This document shows, piece by piece, positions 12,123 to 23,615 of a stretch of 45,543 nt of DNA (the stretch's first letter is position 1; every line of letters begins with the position of its first letter). The translations under genes and the position numbers were made by a program. The stretch is from positions 67,655 through 113,197 of the forward strand of contig KN817525.1 in assembly GCA_000827495.1 (NCBI GenBank), given 5' to 3'. The stretch comes from Hypholoma sublateritium FD-334 SS-4. Taxonomy: Eukaryota > Basidiomycota > Agaricomycetes > Agaricales > Strophariaceae. The notes under the pieces were generated by a model. It did no database searches and was not told the origin of the DNA. It saw nothing but the letters and a program-made list of their open reading frames with translations.

Positions 12123-12532
12123 GTGGAAGGAAACAGGGAGTTATCGGCAGTTGTCGTAGATGATCACTAGGCTAGCGCCTTATGGCCCCCGCATGCCCAG
12201 CACGGCGCCTGTGAGATACCGATGAGGAAGATATGAAGACGGGAGGGAAGCAACCCAATTCAAAGAATGAAAAGGTTTCACGGAACATGGCCACGAGTCC
12301 GTGAATGTACCAGGCCACAGGAGAGTGGCAGACGTCGGTGCCAGATAGCCTAATCGGGACATGCATGTCGCTGCCAGCTCGCGCAAGTCGGGTTCCCACG
12401 CCCTTCACCGTTACCCCACCGCGAGCTCACCGTCGCGGGCAGCGATCTGGCACTCCTTCCATTGCTGATCGACGACACACCTGTATCTTGATAATTAACG
12501 ACATTACGACTCACTATTTACGACTTTCTTTA
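12123..12532. promoter_or_regulatory. Shared divergent promoter region
   Basis: 410 bases separate the ATGs of two divergent genes (12122 on -, 12533 on +), so promoters for both must lie here. I see no clear TATA box, only a loose pyrimidine-rich stretch before the plus-strand ATG. Bidirectional function is inferred from layout alone. Confidence 0.4.
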
Positions 12533-14481
12533 ATGTTCTCTGACAGTCACTTTGATGCTCCACCACCGCAATCTCAATTCCGGCGCCCATGGTCCCCAGA
12601 GGTTGATGTCCAGCATTCATCCAGCCTTGCTTTTAGGAGACTCCAAGAAGCACACCTTGGAAGAGACGGTCAACGAGGAGACCCTCTCTCGCGTGAAACC
12701 TCACCGCCTCGGCGTGCGCGGCGGGAAGCTTCAGACAGCTCTGTCGAGGCGCTTGATTTAGCGGACTATGCTCGGACTCTGCGCTTGCGACAAGCAGAAG
12801 ATCCATACCCCGCTTTTCCCTCCCACATAATACCGGAAAACCATGCACCTTCGTCCTTTCCTTCGCTCATTCCTGGTGCGAGCAGCATAGATTATCTACC
12901 ATCTTTGGTCTCGCGCGGGCCGACTCTTTCGTCTAGTGCGACGCATAACACATTCACTACGACACCTCGATCATCGCGAAGGCATTTCTCCCTTCCACCT
13001 GCTCCACCAGTTGCATCGTATGCCAATTCATCCCGCCCCTACCCAAATCATGGTCCCTACATTAGAGATCAATACGAGCAGGCCGCCTCTACTGACGAGA
13101 TCGACATATCTCGCTTCCCTAAGTGGTCACGCAATTGGTACGACGGCGATCAGTCAGTAAGGTATGTGCGCACCTCGCTCGAACCGGATGCCGACATATA
13201 CACCCCCGTCCCACCGTCACAATTTCCGACCGCAAGGACGAAAAAGTCGATGTTCGATCCTGGTTATATGCAGGATGCATCCGACGCTTTTGACCCCTAT
13301 GACCTCCGCCCACCGCCTTTCCTATCCTCCGCCGGCCACACCTCTAGAGAGATGTTGGCCTGGAAAAATGACCTCTCTGATCCGGGGCCAATTCTGGACC
13401 CCATGATGAAGGAAGAGAGAATGCGCATGCTACAGAAAGAATTCGGCACCAAAGCAAATGCAAGAGGAAAAACTGATGGACGGGGTCTGGTCGACGAGGA
13501 AGGCAAGCCGCTGATAGGCACCGTCGACGAACAGGGTCAGCTAGTCACAGTTGGACCCAGACGGCGCGTGGCGTTGAAGGCGCTTCAGGTTCTTTTAGCT
13601 ACTGCCGCATGCATTCCTGCGATTTATGCTGCCCTCGTCAGTCCCTGCTCTTTTCGAGAGCGAGCAATCTATTTATTCTCGTTGATAGGTCATCAAGGCT
13701 AAGGATCCTAAGAATCCACCGCCGCCGGCCAATAAACCTGCCACTTTCATTCTCTACATCCTTTCTTCGGTATCCCTGCTTAGCCTGCTTTATATGTTCG
13801 TTTTCCGGCCCTGCTGTTTTGTTCGTCCTAAGTCTCGGAATAAACACCCGCTTGGGGGTCCGCCAAATTTGGGCATGATGGTGTTGCCCGTCGGCGGCGG
13901 CGGTGGGAGGAAAGGCAAGAAGCCGAAGGCAGGGAAGAAGCAGAAGGGGAAATGGAGCACACCAGGTGCGCAGGACGTCCAGGTAAACCTTATCGTCGAC
14001 CCGGCGGCGTTCCAGCCCCCGGAGGCATCCGAGTCTGAGTCCGAGGAAGGCGAGGACGAAGATGCGATGCCTGGGGCCTTTGGGCCATATGATGGGCTCC
14101 AAAAGCAGGAACGGCACAGAAAGCGCAGACGTCAACGACGGCGGCGCGGTGTCTTTGAGGGCCTGGCAATGGAAGAGCAGTGGCGCGTAGCACGGGCGTG
14201 GACGAAGAAAATGGCTGCGGTCAATGCGGTGGGCCTTGTTTGCTGGGGCGCGGCATTTGTGTTCATCATGATCGGGAAGAGGTGTCCTAGTGGAGGGTTT
14301 GATGGATGGTGCGTGCGATTATCCAACTTTCGTGCAGTTGTCTAATTCTGAAAGCAGGTGTAACGCATACAATGTATCCGTCGCTTCGGCCTGCTTACTC
14401 GCGGTTTCCTTCGGCATAGGAATTTTTTTCAGTGTACAAGATCTGCACTCTAGCAAGGAGTCGCCACGGACGAGAGTTTAA
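12533..14481 (+). CDS. Uncharacterised four-helix membrane protein
   Basis: Exons 12533-13636, 13689-14308 and 14358-14481 join in phase to 615 residues. An open frame reaches further upstream (12305), but ATG 12533 starts the conserved-looking N-terminus MFSDSHFDAPPP and is preferred. The first 345 residues are Ser/Pro-rich and cytosolic-looking. Hydrophobic helices lie at about 349-369, 382-405, 545-565 and 583-601. Between helices 2 and 3 is a Gly-rich and very basic linker (GKKPKAGKKQKGK), a VNLIVDPAAF motif, an acidic run (ESESEEGEDEDA) and an Arg-rich stretch (RHRKRRRQRRRR). I believe this is a basidiomycete-specific membrane family. Its function is unknown. Introns are 52 and 49 nt. 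Confidence 0.85.
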
Positions 14482-15347
14482 TGTGGACCCTTCTTCTTCA
14501 ACGGTATGCTGCGTTTTTCCATATCTAGGCGTTTTTCAGTATTTACGCCGCGGCTACTGTGGACTTTTCGACAACAATTTTTTTGTATGTGCAGTACCTC
14601 ATTTATTTTCCATTTATCACTCTTTTTTCATTGTATACTTGTTGTTGTATTGAACATTGTAACGACTCTCATGATAACGACCTTTCCGTCTTCAACAAAG
14701 TGAAAGATGCCCGACCTGTCCTGCAATTATTTTGGTTACTGTAAGTCTAACAGCTCCACAGTAAATAATCATTCGAAACGGACCCTATTTTCTTTGCATG
14801 ACAGAAAAACAAATGTGCCAGTGCAGCGGGAGTTCCCGATGTACTGATAGTAAACTCCGCAGACTCAGTCGCTTCGTCGTCCCCACATCGACCCTACTTC
14901 TAAATTCTAGCCAATTTGTACCCAGAAAACGATTCCTCCTCATCATGTTACCTTTGATTAGAAATTCACACCAATTTCGACTGTTTTGGCCGTAGCCAGA
15001 AGGGTTGTTACCGGGAACAAGTACATATGGACTGGCTCGTTCAAGGAGACGTTCTGGGCAACCGCTTTTATACGCTGGATGACATAGCAAAGCGCGTCCA
15101 CATGCTCACGTACGTCGTGTTGGCTTCGGAGGGCAGTGCCTTACGAGAATGCAAAGCACAAATGGTATGCATATGCACATCTACGCGTACGTTTGCTCAC
15201 CCTGCACCGGGCAGTGCAACCCCAAGAAGGGTCGTGCATCGCCTCTTGCAGCGTACTTAAACCTCGTAATCTGCATCTAGAGCCGCAACCCATCCCCGAC
15301 CTTCTTTGCCTTTTGGTCCACAACCAATATCAAGTCTAAACGCGCCC
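14482..15347. other. Intergenic region, no supported gene
   Basis: This is the 3' flank of the membrane-protein gene (AT-rich, with many T runs around 14580-14680, probably 3' UTR) followed by the upstream region of the composite gene. Overlapping short frames on both strands have no recognisable content. Confidence 0.45.
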
Positions 15348-18300
15348 ATGTCTCATCAAAGTTCGACAGTTGTCGGAGAGGTAAGCAAGTCTCCTGTGGC
15401 ATCCGTAGCATGCTAATTCCGCGATAGACACACCCGTCCCCCCATAACTCAACCGAGCGTGATAGCACCTCGAATTCTGCCAGAAGACGGAGGCAACGAC
15501 GAACTCCACGCTTGCGGTGTGCATTACATGCTGGAAGGTCAACAAACAATTACTCAATGTGCCTCAGGTCCACTCGAGGGGGGGACTCTACCGTTGGCAT
15601 TCTCGGGAATGCTTCCAACATATTGATCTCGGGTGGGCAATTCACCACTCCACAAGCAAGCGTGACAGTGAACATCAATCGTGAGTGTGCTTACATTGTT
15701 TTACCTCCTCATGTACTCAATGAAACCAACGTCCAGACTCAGATAGGCGGGAGCCCGACGAAGTAAGAACGTTATGTGTTCAATTATCCGGAGAACATTG
15801 CTAATTAACATTGTCTATAAGGAGCGATACTCTCAATCGACTCCTAGTTTTGAAGGTGTCCCGCGCAACGCTCGTGCCCCTCAATATCGGGCAAGAAACG
15901 AAGTATGTGACCGAATTTTGGCTATCTTTTAGTGGACGATGATTTACCGATAAATTAAGCCATGTGTGGACTCGATGAATATAACGTCCCATGGCTCTGG
16001 ACAACGAAAAAGTAACGCGGATATCTACAGGGACAGTCTCAGCAACCCTTCGATGCGTGGTCGCCCCATGTGGATCCCACAGACAAACAGGAACTTGCCC
16101 AAGGAATATCGTGCGCAGGGGGTGCTTATCGGCGACGTCGGCATATTCACCCCGGAAGGTGCATTCGATTTTCTATTTAACATCCTACTCTCCCCATCAG
16201 ATCCCATCAATCCACGAAAACTCCCACAGGGATTTGCATCACTTTCGCCACCCCTTGAGGACATTGACATTAGGAAGTTCAACGAATTTGGTAAAGGCAG
16301 CTACATCTCCAGTTCATCAGTTTCTCAAGTGCAGGGAGGGCCATCCCAAGATTTGTACGTGCTCAAACGCAGTTTCGGTGATTTCCCTTGTAACTGACTT
16401 GTATCTTTTAGGGGCACTGTATTTGAATCCTCTGCCGCTGAAGGCGCCATTCTCATGATGCCCGACGGCGCGTCGGTGGAAGAGCTTTGCAACATCACCA
16501 TACTTCGCGAGTACATTGCAAAGAACGCAGAAAGTTTTTACGACTACGCCAACAACGTTCGCGGGCGCGAGGTTGAGAACGGCCGGCTTCACGTTGTCTA
16601 CGGCGTTCGAAAAGGCGCGTCTTGGGGCATGGCCTCATTTTCCAACACCTCTGCCAACTCAAATCTGCGCCTCCAATTTGTCATGCCGCGTGAAGGCGGG
16701 GATGCAGCCAGCGCGCTCGGATGGGAGCACACAGTGCACCATGGCACAGCAGAAGTCAAAGTCGGCCCCCATGTGGACGAAAATGCGGGATTACCGGGGA
16801 CTGAGGACGGACGGCGCCTCAGTAATCAGTGTCTCTTTGCCAGCACACTTAGCATACGCCTGAGTGACGACATATGGAACAAGCACCAACCAAAAGAGAC
16901 GGTCCAGGTCCACTATCGTGACAGGAGCGACTCTGAAAATGATTCTGTGGGCTTCTCTTCGAGCTCTGCTGTCTCACCGCAGCGTGCCAACGCGACGGGC
17001 GTGTCTGCTAATACTGGGTCGCTCCGGGGACCACGAAGAGGGAGCAATCGTTCTCTGCAACTATTACCGACTTCCATTGAGCCATCGCCATCCGAGAGTG
17101 ATTCGGAGTGCAATCACGACGTCATCCTCGAAGCATCGGGACCTTCTTCGGTCAGTAGTCATCGATCCCGTTCAGGTCATCCATATTGACATCAAAAAGG
17201 GTTCAGCGTATTATTCGGAAATACTAACAGATTACTTGTTGAAAATGGTCCGTATCACGTTTACTATAGAGTGGAATGCGTAATAATTTCATATCGCGTG
17301 TTAGGTGCCTTCTGCCAACGTAGCGATATGTGGTGAACGGGATTGGTCCGGTTTCACCCCAGCTGTAAGCCTATTCACTTTTCACAATCACATCTCTATA
17401 CTGTTTTTGCAGAATAATCCAACGGCCTTGATTGAAAATGTCTGCGCATCAAATAACGTTTGCGAGAAAGATGGTCCGGTCTTGAGACTTTGTGTGGCAA
17501 ATTTTACTCTTAACAATTGTCCTCTAACTAGGTGTTGCATTTTTCGAACCAAAAGAATACAAATTACCTGCGCAATATGTCGCTGACCTCAAGCAATCGC
17601 TTGACAACGGAACGTTCGACCTTCACGAGTATATCTTCAGCAGGTCTAATCTCACGACGGATTTCTCTTACCCTGGCCACCCGCGGCAGTTCATATCTAT
17701 CGACAAGATCATGGATTATGCCGCCCAAAAGGAATCAAGTACATCCTCTGTATTTTCAGCCCACGCATCAGTGTTTGAGCTACGGGATCATTTGCGACAA
17801 CATACACCTCCGCAACCAGACTCTGACCACGCTTTATCTATACAAAATCTTGCAAATACGCTTCTCAACAGGTACATCGGATTCTCGCAGCTGGATGACC
17901 TCGATGAAGCGATCTGGCTTTTTGAGCACGCGCTTGCCTTGACACCCCGGGATCATTATCGCTATCTGGAGTGTTTACTTGGACTCTCGACGTCGCTCAA
18001 TGCTCGATTCGAGCTACGCCGGCTGACCGCCGATCATCACCGACTCGCCGAGTGTGCTTCAGATCGTTTGGACATTGACGACTATGCTGTTCTAGCTCCC
18101 GTGACCCTTGCGCTGTCGACAACATGCACGATGCAGCAGGCTCCCGCTAAGAACCTGTACTCCTCGACGGAGCCACCTGACGCTGTCGCAAGCTCCTCCC
18201 ACGCAAAGACAAATCAGACTCGTATGGGGTCCAAAGCGCTGTTGAAGTCTCTCCGGACACGCGAGCCAATGCACACATCCGCACATGAACTACTTCTGAC

Positions 18301-19145
18301 CAACTGGGCCCATCCATCGTTGAACGCGGCACTCGGGGAAAAGAAAGTAGGTTACGGAGGCTTGTAAGTCACTCTTGGATCTGATGTTATGTATTCAATG
18401 ATATTCACATCGCTCCTGTTAATCAGCGGTCAAGTCTTTAAAGGCAGCTGGGAGAGGGGTGAAAACGTCAGCATCAGTCTGCTTCTATCCAAACTTGTGA
18501 GTTTCCTGATATTTCCCACTCACTCACTCACTCAAATAAACCCAAAACCATTAGCTCCGCGATATCATAGAGACCACTCAGAACGTCTATACGCATGATG
18601 TAGCTCATAGTCACAGCGAAATTAGAGCGGCCAACCTAATTCTCGATAAGGGCGACTGTGTCAACCTTTCCGACTTCGGATTATCGGACACGATCACTGG
18701 CGACGGTAACGCAAAGGAAGACTACGGAAAATCAGGAAGTAATCGTTGGATGGCTCCTGATTTTTTAGGGGGCCCGCTCTATGAGGTCAGTCTCCACTTT
18801 TCTATAAGTGTGCTCCTTGAATTTATTGCTCTTTTGCAGCCGGAGACGCTTTGTGGTACATCTGAGAGCTCGCCACACAATACAATTCCCAGTGATCCGT
18901 TCAAAGTGCAGTTAAACCTCTCTGCATTGGGTATTCACGATCACGAACAATGGGGGTATGACATATGGAGCGAGTGGAATACCGAGTACTCTCCTTTCGA
19001 GACAGAAGTCCCCAAGAGCGATATTGCTACCTTATGTTATGAGTTTGCGCATACTTCGCCTCCGCTGAAGCTGAGCAAGTCTCAGTGCTATGAAGAGGCG
19101 AGTTCCCAGTTTCAGGATCACTTTGCAACTCAGGAAGGGAATTAA
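15348..19145 (+). CDS. Composite protein: GASN-type core, TPR, truncated kinase
   Basis: Thirteen exons join in phase: 15348-15380, 15428-15680, 15737-15762, 15822-15902, 15960-16354, 16412-17175, 17231-17247, 17305-17364, 17413-17473, 17532-18363, 18427-18496, 18555-18785 and 18840-19145, giving about 1042 residues without a stop. The N-terminus holds GNASNILISGGQF, a motif common in Agaricomycete STAND and related proteins. The core (about residues 160-560) has VLIGDVGIFTPEGAFDFLF, ASWGMASFSN and ANVAICGERDW, the signature of a lineage-specific family of unknown function. Residues about 600-700 resemble degenerate TPR units (DDLDEAIWLFEHALALTP). From about 775 a kinase-like part begins with a Gly-rich loop (VGYGGLGQVFKG), jumps to SHSEIRAANLIL and LSDFGLSD and RWMAPD, and lacks the rest. 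One gene or a fusion of two are both possible; the continuous phase favours one. Confidence 0.68.
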
Positions 19146-19193
19146 CTGTGACCTAGATTATTCATTCGGATTCCGTTCTCCGGGCCTCCACAG

Positions 19194-19886
19194 TGCGGCG
19201 AAGGGCATCATTGCCCTTGCTGCTTCATCTCGAAGAAAAACCAGCTGACGCTGCATGCCTTCCCCATGTCTCGCAGATCCCGCTATCTCTCTCACCTCTC
19301 CTGTATGGCATTTGGAGAAGGCCCACCAGGACCCGGAGGTTGATTCTCACCTACTTGGATTTAGGGCGCACATATCTGCCGCAGACTGGCCCACAGGACA
19401 TATCATCTCTCTGTGACACGTTTGGTTCATGCAGTACGGTTTGGGGCTCGGGGTCTACGCTATACTCCGAGAAAGACTGGGACAGTGCGAAGATTCATTC
19501 TGCCTTTCTGGGCGATATCACTGTGCCTACGCCTCCCGTGATGCCTCCACCGCCGCCCTTGCCTTTCATAATGGATGCGCTTGATTTCATCCCGTTGTTG
19601 GAGCCACCGGATATATCTTTTGTAAGTTGTCTTTGTGCCATGGTGTCGACGTTAGATTCTGATGAAATTTCTTCAGGGCTGGAGCAAGTATCTTCCCTGT
19701 GCTCAAGATAAAGGCCCAAGGGAACAACACGTGAGTCTGTTGACCGCCATGCCTGCATACACACTCATTCCATACCAGGACGTCGTCATGACGTATTCAT
19801 GCTTGCTCCAATATATAAGTACTGTGGTCGCTGTGGGAGCCCATGCTTCCTTTCCAGCGTCTTATTCCAAACCACTCCCTCCATGA
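19194..19886 (+). CDS. Hypothetical exon set, possibly 3' part of a larger gene
   Basis: An open stretch ending at a good donor (TTTGTAAGT near 19620) joins in phase to an exon beginning GGCTGGAGC near 19679. That exon joins through a second intron (GTGAGT near 19730) to a last exon ending with TGA at 19884-19886. The upstream exon seems to start at an acceptor (CCACAG just before 19194), since it has no early ATG. The peptide has a Pro-rich run (PPVMPPPPPLPF) and GWSKYLPC. I do not recognise it. It may be additional 3' exons of the composite gene just upstream, or a decayed gene. Confidence 0.3.
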
Positions 19887-20778
19887 TATTTTAATCAAAG
19901 CCCCTCCCAAATTTGTTACCTTTACACACAATCTCCAAATCCGACGCAGGGCTCCGAATACAGCGCAAGCCATCGGGTGCCCTCTGGCGGATGCTCTTGA
20001 TTGAACACCGTTCATACCAACTTCCACTAGGTTTTGTCACATATCCCCACTGTTACCTAGTATATAGTGTGTGTACTAGGAGTACCCGTATATAATGGCG
20101 TATGCGCCATATCTCTGCTGTGTCGTTCATCAATCAACACGCCTCATTCGCCTGTCGATGTGATCCTCCGTAAATTCTGGGCTATAGCCTGACTGACGCC
20201 TGGGTGGGGCCGGACAGCTTCAGCTTCTGATCACTGAGCGACTCGCACATATACAACGTACGTACGTCATATCTGTACTTCCACATGTTCGCGTACTACT
20301 CTGCGATATGGCTCGGATGCCTCAAGAATCAAGTAAGATTTGTTGTGAGTCGGGCATCGATCACAGTAGGTCATCCTGGGGCTTCGAAGATTGCTCGCCA
20401 CACCGACAGAGCCTAGTGCCATTCACATTGTCCGACTCAGCTCTGCCTCCAGCTTAAAGAACTTTATCTACTTCATCACTAAATGTACTACAGCCCCCCA
20501 AACTCTTTTTCCCAGCATTATAATAACTGCATAAGTGTGGTAAAGCTCTTTTCATAAATTTGGATACTTATAACCAAAGTTAACTAATCCTCTTCTCAAA
20601 TATCACTCCTCTATTGCTATAAATCCCAATGCCGCTCCATAAATCATAAAACTTGGTCTCCTATTAGCCAAAGCACAAAACAAGCCAAATCATTATCTAT
20701 GAAGCTTCTAATGATTTTGTATTGAGCAATATGTGAATGCGATGCAACGAGAATGTTACAAGGCCGTGTCATCTACAA
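19887..20778. other. Intergenic region with AT-rich block
   Basis: No coding exon is recognised. From about 20460 to 20720 the sequence becomes clearly AT-rich compared with its flanks, with many short A and T runs, directly next to the 3' end of the frameshifted pseudogene. It could be a decayed mobile element or old 3' flank. Confidence 0.4.
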
Positions 20779-21615
20779 CTACAACCCTTCCAAAAACAAG
20801 TTCCAATGTTTTTTCGCTAGCGTTCTGAATCTGAGGAGACGCTTAAGAGCGAGTTTTCGGTATTCTGTATCCTCCATGCCCACACTGACTCGACGTGTGT
20901 GTGCTACCACGGTAACACACTTTAAGACCTTAGTCTCAGTCGCCGGATATACGCCGCCGATGACAGCAGTGCTCAGCTCTGGGGTGACTGGAACGAGATA
21001 AAAGGTTGGGCGGGTTCCACTCATGGTGATGCAAGGGATGGTCATGGCAGCGAGGCCTGCAAGGTCCCTTTCTTCTCGCTTTTGGTTGTTGATCATGAAT
21101 TGAAAGGCGGCTATAGCCTCCGCTATAACCTGTGACTCTGCGTCAGTCCTATTGGAGAGGGTTTTCTCCTGGATAGGCACAAGCAGCACCATGGTTGGGC
21201 GATGCAGAAGGCACACGTCCGTCTGAGCAATCCGACTAGAATCCGCACATATGGTCAGAGGAATCGCATAGCGCGTGGCTACAACTGTACCGCGCTCATT
21301 GAATCCTAGAATGTCCAGAGTCCGTACTGCAGCGGCCAAAGTCGTCGATAGAGCTCGCTTGGGTGGCGTTGACGGTGAGATCGAGGTAGCCTAGGTATGC
21401 AATGACAGCGTTGGAAAGGTTGACATATTCTGCGCCAGCAGGAGAGTTGAGAATGTTACAGTTGGGATCGAGGTGTTGCAACGATAGGCAACGATGGTTC
21501 AGCGACACGGGCAAAAAACTGCTCCGCAGGAACAGGTGAAACTGAAATGTGGTACGCCATGAGCTCATTCTTGCTCCAGTCACTACCCGACTTGGCAGTC
21601 CGTATGAAGTTCATG
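20779..21615 (-). pseudogene. Frameshifted relic of an Agaricomycete-specific family
   Basis: Reading leftwards from ATG 21615, three frames are needed. The first gives MNFIRTAKSGSDWSKNEL and ends at a TAA (21456-21458). The second carries NAVIAYLGYLDLTVNATQ and ends just after SSIDDF (about 21335-21341). The third, down to the stop at 20779, gives LDILGFNERG, QVIAEAIAAFQF, ITMSGTRPTFYLVPVT and a C-terminal LLRFRTLAKKHW. Together these read as one member of a widespread, function-unknown Agaricomycete family of about 280 residues (motifs AKSGSDWTKNEL, AVIAEAIAAFQ and GT-P-FYK-PVT). The frames abut directly without splice sites between them, so two indels are the simplest explanation. Confidence 0.75.
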
Positions 21616-22374
21616 ATGCTGTTGAGGTCTGATAATTAGGTTAGATCCATGCACTAAATAGACACTGACGCTCCTGCTGACAAGATAATTCAACGATGTT
21701 GTGGAGGTTATGGTGGTTATCGCTGAAGCTATCTTTCCCGCGCTCGTTTTGACCGTTTCGCCCACATCCCGCTTGCAACGCGACCACATCAACGACAACG
21801 CCAGCCGGGTGCGGGGCGGCCTCCCTCCCGTTCAAACGAAGAGCCGGCATTTGACCACGCATTCCGAGTCAGGCTTGTGCACAAACCTCCAATTGGCAGG
21901 TGCATGCATTCACTGGCCATCATGTATTCTACTTTAAAAAAAATTTGGCATCGACCTTTGATCGACCTACCTCATGATTAGTGCCGCTCTACTAAGTACT
22001 TGTCTCGTACTTGTCTACTCCTCTTCGGAAGGATTTGACTGATAGCCTCTGAATGCCTGCGAGAAAAATACACCATAAGTAATATATTAATAGGAAGGAT
22101 TCAAAACGCCCGCGAGGCGGGCCGAGCACATGGCCAAATGAGACGGCGCCGACAATGTCGCGGTCGAGGCGCCGATGACCACCCGAGTCCTTTAATTCCT
22201 CTACATATCTTCAACATCGAAGGATTGCGTACAGGTGCAGGATGACACTCATGATCTCAAATCCAACACTGACACCAAGTTAACAGCTTTCCGACAACCC
22301 CTTATCGGTCAACCGCTTGCCATCGCCGTCCTCAAACGGCCCTTCTCTAAGATCTACAAGTTCGACGGATCACT
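21616..22374. other. Intergenic region, no supported gene
   Basis: This lies between the 5' ends of the pseudogene (-) and the phosducin-like gene (+). A plus-strand frame beginning at 22235 overlaps the real gene in another frame and is not supported. No RNA gene was seen. Confidence 0.45.
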
Positions 22375-23615
22375 ATGGTTGGTCTGCCCCCGGCGCTGCT
22401 CTCTCTATCTCAAAGGCTCACTACGTCCTAGACCGACGACCTTGAAGCGCTCGTCCTCTCAGGGGCGCTGTTCAACAGCCCCGGCCGCTCGTCCTCGCCA
22501 GCGCGCTCCGCCTCGCCCGACGAAGACAAGGGCTGGCACCAGGACGAATTCATCGCCGCGCAGCAGAAGCTACACGAGGACCGCGGGCTCGACTACGATG
22601 AGGACACCGCGCGGCGGGACGCGGTCACCGCTGCCGCGCGGAAGGAGGCGCAGGGTGAGTCGATCGGGATGGGGCCTGGGCGCACGGGCGTCAAGGGCGT
22701 CATCCGCGACCGCGACGAAGCCGCGGAGCTCGTGCGCGAGAAGCGTGCGCGGGAGGCGGAGGAGATGCGCGCGAAGATGGAGGCAGCGAGCCTCGGCGGC
22801 AAGACATTCCTTGAAGAAGAGCGCGAGAAGGCGGCACGCGGGGAGAAGGCAGACGAGCTCGTCGAGCGGGAGATCTCGAGGGTCCAAGAGCGGCGCGATG
22901 TGTGGGGGCAGAAGCGGGAGGGCAAGTTTGGACATCTGCGGGAGGTCGGCGTGAAGGGTTTCTTAGGGGCGGTGGAGAAGGAAGCGAGGGACGTATGGGT
23001 TGTGGTGCATCTATATGACTCTGCAAGTGGATGTTTCGTATCTCTGTCTAGAAACCTTATTCTAATATCTGTGTTGCAGTCATTAGAACGGTGCTACAAT
23101 ATTGACGATACCCTGGCCAAATTAGCACGGACGTATCCAGACACAAAGTTTCTGCGCGCCAAGGCATCCTCTCTTGGATTTGCTTCAATGAATACATCAA
23201 GCAAATCAAAACCCTTCACGAGAACTCTTAAACCGCTGAAAGAAGACGATGAGGAGGATCCATATTCATACAGCGACAAGGATGGTGGGGACGATTACGA
23301 CGAGGATGAAGATGATGGCCACGGCGATGATGATGTCGATCTCGACATGTTACCCACAATGCTCGTATATCGCAGTGGAGAGCTGGTATACAACTGGGTA
23401 AGAGTCGACTGGGAAGCAGGAGATGAGGGCTTGGATGAATTTCTTGACAAGTATGTTATGTCATCATATCCTGCCCGACACTGGTTGATGTTGCGTTCAG
23501 ACATCATATACTGCCAAGGTCATCTAATAAAGGGGATAATCTCGGCTTGCCCAGTGACGACGAGGATTTCGACCTTGTGTGGAGCGACGAAGACGATATT
23601 GTCCATGAATTGTAA
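22375..23615 (+). CDS. Phosducin-like protein (thioredoxin fold)
   Basis: Exons 22375-22377, 22432-23022, 23080-23450 and 23519-23615 give 353 residues. The first exon is only the ATG, followed by a 54-nt intron with donor GTTGGT; this start is the weakest part. The N-terminal half is charged and helical (KTFLEEEREKAARG, ISRVQERRDVWGQ). The thioredoxin-fold half starts at FGHLREVGVKGFLGAVEKEA, then WVVVHLYD, LERCYNIDDTLAKLARTYPD, KFLRAKASSLGF and LPTMLVYRSGELVYNWVRV, the phosducin signature. A long acidic loop (DEDEDDGHGDDD) interrupts the fold. The C-terminus is acidic (SDDEDFDLVWSDEDD). Such proteins help CCT fold G-beta subunits and regulate G-beta-gamma; the placement near PhLP1/BDM-1 is an inference. 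One intron is of GC-AG type. Confidence 0.85.
23023..23079 (+). other. GC-AG intron in the phosducin-like gene
   Basis: The donor is GCAAGT, the classic GC-type donor, and the acceptor is TTGCAG. Removing these 57 bases joins HLYDS to SLERCYNIDD, the expected family sequence. The nearby GT (GTGGAT at 23027) would shift the frame. Because 57 is divisible by three and the intron has no stop, retention would insert 19 residues in frame. Confidence 0.75.

Noticed and set aside
17161..17230. Frameshift breaking the composite gene near 17190
   Set aside because: A 55-nt intron (17176-17230) with an ACTAACAG end restores the expected DYLLKMVPSANVAI reading, so no mutation is needed.
18511..18532. 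TCAC tetranucleotide run as a functional repeat
   Set aside because: It is a few units inside a short intron and most likely an ordinary microsatellite.
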